This document shows, one piece after another, positions 1-5,585 of a stretch of DNA of 9,403 nucleotides. The notes beneath the pieces are model-generated. The model did no database searches and was not told the origin of the DNA. It was given only the letters and a program-made list of their open reading frames with translations. Positions within the stretch are counted from its first letter, which is position 1; each line of letters opens with the position of its first letter. The DNA comes from Flavobacterium sp. UBA4098 (lineage in GTDB: Bacteria; Bacteroidota; Bacteroidia; Flavobacteriales; Flavobacteriaceae), in the NCBI GenBank assembly GCA_002382495.1, contig DFXW01000002.1:41903-51305 (forward strand), in the 5' to 3' direction. The translations under genes were made by a program, and so were the position numbers.

Positions 1-1269
1 GTTCATATGGATTACAAAGGACAAGTAGCAAAAAGAATCAATGAAAAAATGCCTTTGGCTACCGTAAAAGGATTTAGAAAAGGACAAGTGCCAAAAGATC
101 TTGTTGAAAAACAATACGGAAAAGGAATTAAAAAGGAAGAGGTTAAAAAAGTAGTTGATTTGGCTTTAGAGCGTTTTATTCAATCAGAGCGTTTGAATCT
201 TTTGGGAACACCATTGGCTAAAGAAAATGAAAATTTAGATTGGGATGCTGAAGAATTGGTGTTCGAATATGAAATTGGTTTAGTGCCTAATTTCGAATTG
301 GATTTAGAAGCAAAAAACAACATCATCAAATACGTAGTCAAAGCAGACGACAAATTAATTGACGGTCAAGTGGCACGTATCCAAAAACAATTTGGTAAAG
401 CAATTCCTCAAGAAGTGGTAGCTGAAGGATGTGATATAACAGGAACTTTTTCAAATGAAGAAAAAGGAATCAACAATAAAACCGTTTTGGCTTTAGATGT
501 TTTCAAAGATAAAAAGACAGCTAAAAAATTCATTGGAAAACAAGTGGGTGATGTTGTAGCTGTTAATACAAAAGGATTGTTTGAAGATGATCACCAATTA
601 ATGGACTACCTTAAAGTAGGACACGATGAGGTACACTCTTTGGCAGTAGATGTTGACTTTACAATTGAGTCAATCAACTCAACTGAATTGGCTGAATTGA
701 ACCAAGAATTGTTCGATAAATTATTCGGAGAAGGAAGCGTTGCTACTTTAGCCGAATTGAAAGCTAAAATTAAAGAAGATGCTGAAAGCCAATTTGCGCA
801 ACAGGCAGACCAAAAATTATTAGGTGATGTAACGGAGTTTTTAATTGAAAACACCAAATTCGATTTGCCAGCTGAATTCTTGAAAAAATGGTTGCAAACT
901 GTTGGAGAGAAACAATTAACAGCTGAAGAAGCAGAAGTAGAATATGCTCGTTCTGAAAAAGGATTGCGTTTCCAATTGATCGAAGGTAGAGCTTTGGCAC
1001 AAAGTAATATCCAAATCAATTTTGAAGATTTGAAAGCTTTTACTTCAAATGCGATCAGACAACAAATGGCACAATTTGGACAAACTAATCCAACGGATGA
1101 GGAAGTTCAAGGAATTGTAGCTCGAGTATTGTCAAACCAAGAAGAAGTAAAACGTTTATCGGATCAAGTGGTAGCTGCTAAATTATTGGAAGTATTCAAA
1201 GAAAAAGCAAACCCAACTACAAAAGAAGTTACTTACGAAGAATTTATTGCTGCTTCATACGGAGAATAA
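1..1269 (+). CDS. tig: Trigger factor, ribosome-associated chaperone (5' end missing)
   Basis: Trigger factor binds the ribosome exit tunnel and shields nascent chains. The frame is open to the first base of the window, so the Met at position 7 is internal and not the real start. The trigger factor signature GFRKGQVP, part of the ribosome-binding N-terminal domain, lies only about 24 residues from the window edge. In relatives it lies near residue 40, so roughly 15-25 residues are missing. After the N-terminal domain (to about residue 105 from that Met) comes a divergent FKBP-like segment (about 115-225), then the helical, Glu/Lys/Gln-rich C-terminal chaperone domain (about 230-420). FKBP catalytic residues are not obvious, so prolyl isomerase activity is doubtful. 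The 420 residues after that Met plus the missing part fit the usual length of about 440. A strong terminator follows at once and clpP comes next, a common neighbour of tig. Confidence 0.95.
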   Translation, partial: VHMDYKGQVAKRINEKMPLATVKGFRKGQVPKDLVEKQYGKGIKKEEVKKVVDLALERFIQSERLNLLGTPLAKENENLDWDAEELVFEYEIGLVPNFELDLEAKNNIIKYVVKADDKLIDGQVARIQKQFGKAIPQEVVAEGCDITGTFSNEEKGINNKTVLALDVFKDKKTAKKFIGKQVGDVVAVNTKGLFEDDHQLMDYLKVGHDEVHSLAVDVDFTIESINSTELAELNQELFDKLFGEGSVATLAELKAKIKEDAESQFAQQADQKLLGDVTEFLIENTKFDLPAEFLKKWLQTVGEKQLTAEEAEVEYARSEKGLRFQLIEGRALAQSNIQINFEDLKAFTSNAIRQQMAQFGQTNPTDEEVQGIVARVLSNQEEVKRLSDQVVAAKLLEVFKEKANPTTKEVTYEEFIAASYGE

Positions 1270-1292
1270 TTTCTAAAAAATTAAGTATATTT

Positions 1293-1328
1293 GAGCGTCA
1301 AAAGAATATTTTTTTGACGCTCTTTTAT
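1293..1328 (+). terminator. Rho-independent terminator after tig
   Basis: A perfect 11-bp stem, GAGCGTCAAAA (1293-1303) with TTTTGACGCTC (1312-1322), has an 8-nt loop and is followed by TTTTATT. It starts 24 bp after the tig stop and separates tig from clpP. The A/T pairs at the loop end make the T-run on the other strand also plausible, but no gene converges here. Confidence 0.88.
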
Positions 1329-1371
1329 TCTGGATCCATTCCAGGATTTCAAAAATCTAAACTTATTAAAA

Positions 1372-2046
1372 ATGAACTACGGTAAAGAATTTAGAAAATT
1401 TGCTACAAAGCACCAAGGGGTAAATGCCATGTATTACGACAAAATCGTAGGGGCTATGACACCAAAAAATATGACTCCATATATTATTGAAGAACGTCAT
1501 TTGAATGTTTCGCAATTGGATGTATTTTCACGATTAATGATGGACAGAATCATTTTCTTGGGAACAGGAATTGACGATCAAATTGCAAATATTGTACAAG
1601 CGCAATTACTATTTTTAGAAAGTGCCGATGCTTCTAAAGACATTCAAATTTATTTGAATTCACCAGGCGGAAGTGTATACGCTGGATTAGGGATTTACGA
1701 TACCATGCAATACATCAAACCTGATGTAGCCACAATTTGTACAGGAATGGCTGCTTCTATGGGAGCGGTTTTGTTATGTGCAGGTGCTGCTGGAAAGCGT
1801 TCAGCTTTGCCACACTCAAGAGTTATGATTCACCAGCCTTCAGGAGGTGCACAAGGAGTTGCTACAGATATGGAAATCAATTTACGCGAAATGTTGAAAT
1901 TGAAAGACGAATTGTATAACATCATTTCTCACCATTCAGGACAAACTTTTGAAAGAGTTCATGCTGATAGCGAACGCGATTATTGGATGATTGCTGAAGA
2001 AGCAAAAGCGTATGGAATGATTGATGAAGTTTTAGTTAGAGGATAA
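1372..2046 (+). CDS. clpP: ATP-dependent Clp protease proteolytic subunit ClpP
   Basis: This is the serine peptidase that forms the double-heptamer proteolytic chamber and cuts substrates unfolded by ClpX. The protein is 224 aa. The Ser-His-Asp triad is visible by comparison with E. coli ClpP: Ser129 in GMAASMGA, His154 in MIHQP and Asp203 in SERDYW. The oxyanion-strand motif NSPGGSVYAG is at about 96-105. An N-terminal stretch of about 35 residues comes before the conserved PYIIEER start of the core. It begins MNYGKEFRKFATKH, like other Bacteroidota ClpPs, which supports this start; it may act as a propeptide, as known in the family, but that is inference. There is no Shine-Dalgarno sequence, only an A/T-rich leader. 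clpX follows after 87 bp and is the functional partner, so the two are probably co-transcribed. Confidence 0.97.
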   Translation: MNYGKEFRKFATKHQGVNAMYYDKIVGAMTPKNMTPYIIEERHLNVSQLDVFSRLMMDRIIFLGTGIDDQIANIVQAQLLFLESADASKDIQIYLNSPGGSVYAGLGIYDTMQYIKPDVATICTGMAASMGAVLLCAGAAGKRSALPHSRVMIHQPSGGAQGVATDMEINLREMLKLKDELYNIISHHSGQTFERVHADSERDYWMIAEEAKAYGMIDEVLVRG

Positions 2047-2050
2047 AAAA

Positions 2051-2126
2051 TTGTTTCAAAGGATAAAGTTGCAAAGTTTCCTAATTTAGGACTTTGCAAC
2101 TTTGTAGCTTTGTTACTTTGCAACTT
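2051..2126. repeat. Palindromic array of degenerate CTTTG-core octamers between clpP and clpX
   Basis: On the + strand, 2091-2122 divides into four 8-bp units: ACTTTGCA, ACTTTGTA, GCTTTGTT and ACTTTGCA, followed by a partial ACTT. The left side (2057-2077) carries the same core in inverted orientation, with AAAG at 2058, 2065 and 2073. AAAGTTGCAAAGT (2065-2077) and ACTTTGCAACTTT (2091-2103) form a perfect 13-bp stem. Its loop contains CCTA/TAGG, which can extend the stem after a 2-nt offset. No T-run follows, so it is not a standard terminator. The array fills nearly the whole clpP-clpX gap. Its function is unknown to me. Confidence 0.85.
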
Positions 2127-2133
2127 AAAATAA

Positions 2134-3366
2134 ATGGCAAAACAAGTATTAGAATGTTCTTTTTGCGGTAGAAAAAAACCAGAAACCAATTTATTGATTG
2201 CAGGTATTGATGCACATATTTGTGATAAATGTATCGAACAAGCCAACGGAATTGTATTAGAGGAACTAAAATCGAGTGGAAGCTCAAAACTGGCAGGAGA
2301 TTTAATTCTTAAAAAGCCAAAAGAAATCAGAGCCTTTTTAGATCAGTATGTGATTGGTCAAGACCAAACTAAAAAAGTCATGTCGGTTGCGGTTTATAAT
2401 CATTACAAACGTTTGATGCAACAACAACTGGATGATGAGGTTGAGATTGAGAAAAGTAACATCATTATGGTGGGGCAAACCGGAACAGGAAAAACATTGG
2501 TCGCTAAAACGATCGCTAAAATGTTAGACGTTCCTTTGGCTATAGTTGATGCAACAGTACTTACCGAAGCGGGTTATGTGGGAGAAGATGTCGAGAGTAT
2601 TTTGACGCGTTTACTTCAAGCTGCTGATTATGATGTGGCTAAAGCCGAAAGAGGTATTGTATTCATTGACGAAATTGATAAAATTGCTCGCAAAAGTGAT
2701 AATCCATCAATCACCCGTGATGTTTCAGGAGAAGGAGTACAACAAGCTTTACTGAAACTATTAGAAGGAACGGTGGTGAATGTACCGCCAAAAGGAGGTC
2801 GTAAGCATCCGGATCAAAAATTTGTGGAGGTGAATACTCAAAATATTCTATTTATTGCAGGAGGTGCTTTTGACGGTGTGGAGCGTATCATTTCAAAACG
2901 TTTGAACCGTCAAGCAGTGGGCTACAGTACTTCAAAAAATGTAGATAATATTGACAAAGACAATTTATTGCAATACATCATCCCAAAAGACATCAAAGAT
3001 TTTGGTTTGATTCCGGAAATTATTGGTCGTTTACCCGTATTAACACATATGGATCCATTGGATAAGGAAACTTTACGCGCTATTTTAACACAGCCTAAAA
3101 ATGCCTTAATTAAACAATATGCTAAATTGTTTTTGATGGATGAGGTCGAATTTACGATTTCAGATGGCGCTTTAGATTTTATTGTTGAAAAAGCCTTGGA
3201 ATACAAATTAGGTGCTCGTGGATTACGTTCGTTATGCGAAGCGATTTTAACGGATGCTATGTATGAATTACCAAGTTCTGAGGATAAAAAATTAGCGATT
3301 GATTTGGAGTATGCTCAAGAAACCTTGAATAAAAATTTATTGAAGCGTTTAGAAATTGCATCCTAA
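2134..3366 (+). CDS. clpX: ATP-dependent Clp protease ATP-binding subunit ClpX
   Basis: This is the AAA+ unfoldase that recognises substrates and threads them into ClpP. The N-terminal zinc-binding domain has Cys8, Cys11, Cys30 and Cys33. The AAA+ module has Walker A GQTGTGKT (114-121), pore-1 loop GYVG (147-150), Walker B IVFIDEID (175-182), the RKH pore loop (223-225), an arginine finger in EIIGRLP (Arg299) and the sensor-2 motif GARGLR (360-365). The ClpP-docking loop that is IGF in E. coli aligns here with Val262-Gly263-Tyr264. The protein is 410 aa, a normal length. An in-frame TAA directly precedes the ATG, which fixes the start. It lies 87 bp after clpP on the same strand, with a non-terminator hairpin between, so co-expression is likely. 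A terminator follows at 3390. Confidence 0.98.
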   Translation: MAKQVLECSFCGRKKPETNLLIAGIDAHICDKCIEQANGIVLEELKSSGSSKLAGDLILKKPKEIRAFLDQYVIGQDQTKKVMSVAVYNHYKRLMQQQLDDEVEIEKSNIIMVGQTGTGKTLVAKTIAKMLDVPLAIVDATVLTEAGYVGEDVESILTRLLQAADYDVAKAERGIVFIDEIDKIARKSDNPSITRDVSGEGVQQALLKLLEGTVVNVPPKGGRKHPDQKFVEVNTQNILFIAGGAFDGVERIISKRLNRQAVGYSTSKNVDNIDKDNLLQYIIPKDIKDFGLIPEIIGRLPVLTHMDPLDKETLRAILTQPKNALIKQYAKLFLMDEVEFTISDGALDFIVEKALEYKLGARGLRSLCEAILTDAMYELPSSEDKKLAIDLEYAQETLNKNLLKRLEIAS

Positions 3367-3389
3367 TTATTGGTTACTAAATGATATTG

Positions 3390-3421
3390 AAACCTGCTAC
3401 TAATTGATAGCAGGTTTTTTT
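3390..3421 (+). terminator. Rho-independent terminator after clpX
   Basis: A perfect 10-bp stem, AAACCTGCTA (3390-3399) with TAGCAGGTTT (3408-3417), has an 8-nt loop and runs into further T residues. It lies 24 bp after the clpX stop and separates clpX from serB. Confidence 0.88.
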
Positions 3422-3442
3422 ATGTACAATTGGAACTATTCT

Positions 3443-3481
3443 GCTGACTATAAAAAAACAAGATTATTCTTTTTTATCAGC
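3443..3481. repeat. Interrupted inverted repeat upstream of serB
   Basis: GCTG (3443-3446) and ATAAAAAA (3450-3457) pair with TTTTTTAT (3470-3477) and CAGC (3478-3481). The pairing leaves a 3-nt bulge on the left and a 12-nt loop. It ends 43 bp before the serB start and has no T-run after it. It may be a regulatory hairpin in the serB leader or a chance result of A/T-rich sequence. I see no good Bacteroidota promoter in this gap. Confidence 0.45.
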
Positions 3482-3524
3482 TATAGAATGTCGATTTTTG
3501 TGCTTCTAACTCACAACACTTCAA

Positions 3525-4760
3525 ATGGCAATAGCAGATAAAGAGATTATTTTGTTGAAAGTTTCTGGTCAAGATAAACCGGGTGTAACTGCGGGTTTGA
3601 CCTCTATTTTAGCAAACTATGATGCCGTTATTTTGGATATTGGCCAAGCCGATATTCACGACACACTTTCGTTAGGAATTTTATTTCAAATTAAAGCGGG
3701 TTCCTCTTCAGGACCAGTTTTAAAAGATTTACTTTTTAAAGGGTATGAATTAGGAATTAAAGTAAAGTTTATTCCGATTTCTATTCCCGATTATGAAACT
3801 TGGGTTAAAGCACAAATCAAACAACGCTATATTATCAATATTTTGGGGGAAGAGCTAACAGCAATTCAATTGGCTGCGGTAACCAAAATCATGTCAGACC
3901 AACATTTGAATATTGATTCTATTATTCGTTTAACGGGACGAACTTCGGTAGTGGAGAAAGAGGAGTATCCTCGTTCTTGTGTGCAATTATCAGTTACCGG
4001 AATTATTGAAGATAAAACAGCAATGACCGCTAGTTTTATGGAAATATCTAGAACATTGAATGTGGATATTTCATTTCAAGAAGACAATATGTACCGCAGA
4101 AACCGCCGTTTGGTGTGTTTCGATATGGATTCGACTTTAATTCAAACCGAAGTTATTGATGAGTTAGCAGATCTAGCTGGAGTTGGAGAGCAAGTACGTG
4201 CGATTACCGAATCAGCGATGAATGGTGAGATTGATTTTAAAGAAAGCTTCAAAAAACGCATGGCTTTACTGGAAGGATTGAGTGAAGAAGTATTGCACAA
4301 TGTAGCCGTCAATTTGCCAATTACTAAAGGAGCGCACCGTTTGATGAGAGCCTTGAAATACTATGGTTACAAAACCGCTATTTTATCGGGAGGGTTTACT
4401 TATTTTGGAGAATATTTACAAAAGGAGTTGGGAATCGATTATGTACATGCTAATCAATTGGAAATCAAAGACGGTAAATTAACGGGTAAATACTTGGGCG
4501 AAATTGTCGATGGACAAAAGAAAGCCGAATACCTGCAAGCCATTGCTGAAAAAGAAGGTATTCACATCAATCAAACTATTGCAGTGGGTGATGGTGCCAA
4601 TGATTTACCCATGTTAAATTTAGCCGGTTTAGGAATTGCTTTCCATGCCAAACCAACAGTAAAAGAGAATGCAGCGACCTCAATTTCAAGTTTGGGATTG
4701 GATGGTGTTTTATACTTGTTAGGGTACCACGATCGTCACATTGATATGATGGAAGACTAG
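3525..4760 (+). CDS. serB: Phosphoserine phosphatase, long form with N-terminal ACT-type region
   Basis: This enzyme hydrolyses L-phosphoserine to serine, the last step of the phosphorylated serine pathway, in the cytoplasm. The first half looks like two ACT-type ligand-binding modules: about residues 7-85, starting IILLKVSGQDKPGVT, and about 101-187, with SCVQLSVTG in its second part. The C-terminal HAD domain begins with DMDST, where Asp200 is the expected nucleophile and Asp202 the acid. Motif II is LSGG (Ser288), a motif III lysine is at Lys332/333, and motif IV is GDGAND (355-360). At 411 aa it resembles the long ACT-containing SerB forms and not the roughly 220-aa minimal enzymes; the ACT region suggests feedback by an amino acid, which is inference. 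An in-frame TAA at 3507 leaves this ATG as the natural start. Terminators on both sides indicate a single-gene unit. Confidence 0.95.
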   Translation: MAIADKEIILLKVSGQDKPGVTAGLTSILANYDAVILDIGQADIHDTLSLGILFQIKAGSSSGPVLKDLLFKGYELGIKVKFIPISIPDYETWVKAQIKQRYIINILGEELTAIQLAAVTKIMSDQHLNIDSIIRLTGRTSVVEKEEYPRSCVQLSVTGIIEDKTAMTASFMEISRTLNVDISFQEDNMYRRNRRLVCFDMDSTLIQTEVIDELADLAGVGEQVRAITESAMNGEIDFKESFKKRMALLEGLSEEVLHNVAVNLPITKGAHRLMRALKYYGYKTAILSGGFTYFGEYLQKELGIDYVHANQLEIKDGKLTGKYLGEIVDGQKKAEYLQAIAEKEGIHINQTIAVGDGANDLPMLNLAGLGIAFHAKPTVKENAATSISSLGLDGVLYLLGYHDRHIDMMED

Positions 4761-4783
4761 AGATTAGATAGAGTAAAATTATA

Positions 4784-4816
4784 AAAGCTCAACATTTATT
4801 GTTGGGCTTTATTTTT
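4784..4816 (+). terminator. Rho-independent terminator after serB
   Basis: AAAGCTCAACA (4784-4794) pairs with TGTTGGGCTTT (4800-4810) over 11 bp with one G-U pair and a 5-nt loop, followed by ATTTTT. It starts 24 bp after the serB stop. Confidence 0.87.
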
Positions 4817-4888
4817 GTCTGTATTTTTTTTATAATTTTAATTCATTAACCAATTGCTATTAAGAATAAACGGTAATGAATTTAGAAA

Positions 4889-4920
4889 CGTAATATTGTA
4901 TTAGCCCTAACAATATTGCG
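4889..4920. repeat. Hairpin-forming inverted repeat upstream of the lipoprotein gene
   Basis: CGTAATATTGT (4889-4899) pairs with ACAATATTGCG (4910-4920) over 11 bp with one G-U pair. The 10-nt loop holds part of a small TTAG/CTAA palindrome. It ends 39 bp before the lipoprotein ATG and has no T-run, so it is more likely an operator or leader structure than a terminator. The rest of the 143-bp AT-rich gap (4817-4959) shows no clear promoter match. Confidence 0.55.
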
Positions 4921-4959
4921 AATATCATTAAGATTAATAGTAATTAAATCTCAAATCAA

Positions 4960-5463
4960 ATGAAAAAAATTATTAGATTATCAAGTCTATCAATGATTTT
5001 AATTTTATTAATCTCATGTGATAAAAACGACTCTCAAATTAATGATACTGTTACAACCAACGAAAAAACAGTACCTTCAAATCCTATCTATTATTCTACT
5101 TCAGAAAAAGAGTATGCTCAAGCCTCGCCTTTTACCAGGCGTTTAATTAATCAAGTTGATGCTGCAGTAAACTCTTTAAATCTATTAACTAGAGAACCTA
5201 GTATAATTAAATATGAAGTAATAATTAGTATTGACAAAAATCCTGAAAATAAATTTTCAAATTTTGTATCTATAGTTCCATTTGACAATTCGCTAAACAG
5301 TTTTGTATTGAAGCCTGATGGGAAATGTCATATTTGTGGCATGGGTGGTGCATATAGTTGTATTAAAGAAGTAGAGACTTACATGGATCAACGCAATTTA
5401 GACGAAATTGATATTCATGTCAGACGATCTTCAGATGGGTGTATCGATATAACCTATAAATAA
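4960..5463 (+). CDS. Putative lipoprotein of unknown function with Cys-rich C-terminal tail
   Basis: I do not recognise a functional family for this 167-aa protein. It starts with a lipoprotein signal peptide: a basic n-region (MKKIIR), a hydrophobic stretch and lipobox LISC with the lipidated cysteine at Cys20. DKND follows, acidic but only loosely like the surface-export signal of Bacteroidota lipoproteins. A Ser/Thr/Asn-rich linker runs to about residue 55 and the folded part follows. The tail (about 120-167) holds Cys123, Cys126, Cys134 and Cys161 in KCHICGMGGAYSC and DGCIDITYK. These could be disulfides, or less likely a metal site, since the protein should be outside the cytoplasm. An in-frame TAA at 4945 fixes the start. 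A hand count of 480 bases gives about 31% GC, while sampled 60-base lines of neighbouring genes gave 33-44%, so recent acquisition or relaxed selection is possible. It appears to be transcribed alone. Confidence 0.85.
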   Translation: MKKIIRLSSLSMILILLISCDKNDSQINDTVTTNEKTVPSNPIYYSTSEKEYAQASPFTRRLINQVDAAVNSLNLLTREPSIIKYEVIISIDKNPENKFSNFVSIVPFDNSLNSFVLKPDGKCHICGMGGAYSCIKEVETYMDQRNLDEIDIHVRRSSDGCIDITYK

Positions 5464-5536
5464 TAGTCTAAGAATCATAACTTTTTCCTAATCACCGGGG
5501 CAATGTTGGGAGTAAAGTTTAAAAAAATAGTGTATT

Positions 5537-5582
5537 TAAGCCAAAAGAAAAATAGTCTAAACACTAAATTTCTTTTGGCTTA
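5537..5582. terminator. Bidirectional terminator between the lipoprotein and GH3-family genes
   Basis: A perfect 14-bp stem, TAAGCCAAAAGAAA (5537-5550) with TTTCTTTTGGCTTA (5569-5582), encloses an 18-nt loop. On the + strand CTTTTATT follows. On the - strand a T-run follows about 9 nt downstream. It lies 3 bp beyond the - strand GH3 stop and about 74 bp after the lipoprotein stop, so it can serve both convergent genes. Confidence 0.8.
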
Positions 5583-5585
5583 CTT

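Noticed and set aside
7..9. ATG at position 7 as the tig start, and GTG at 9397 as the sppA start
   Set aside because: In both cases the frame continues to the window edge and the codon falls inside conserved family sequence, so both genes are partial.
606..1019. Open frames of 137 and 76 codons on the - strand within tig
   Set aside because: They are antisense to a clearly conserved trigger factor, have composition expected from its codons, and show no recognisable protein features.
1286..1293. TATATTTG before clpP, an exact match to TAnnTTTG
   Set aside because: No TTTG or TTG lies 17-23 bp upstream, and transcription would start inside the tig terminator stem. It is possible as a clpP promoter but too weak to list.
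1330..1344. CTGGA-N5-TCCAG inverted repeat before clpP
   Set aside because: Only 5 bp per arm, which is expected by chance in a region this size.
2051..2126. Octamer array as a CRISPR or insertion element end
   Set aside because: Units are only 8 bp with no spacers, and no transposase, terminal repeat pair or target duplication is visible.
1980..2287. Two - strand open frames of 88 and 68 codons over the clpP-clpX junction
   Set aside because: They span the octamer repeat and the ends of both genes; the periodic residues in their translations are read from the repeat itself.
2922..3206. 94-codon - strand frame inside clpX
   Set aside because: Fully antisense to conserved AAA+ sequence; a shadow frame.
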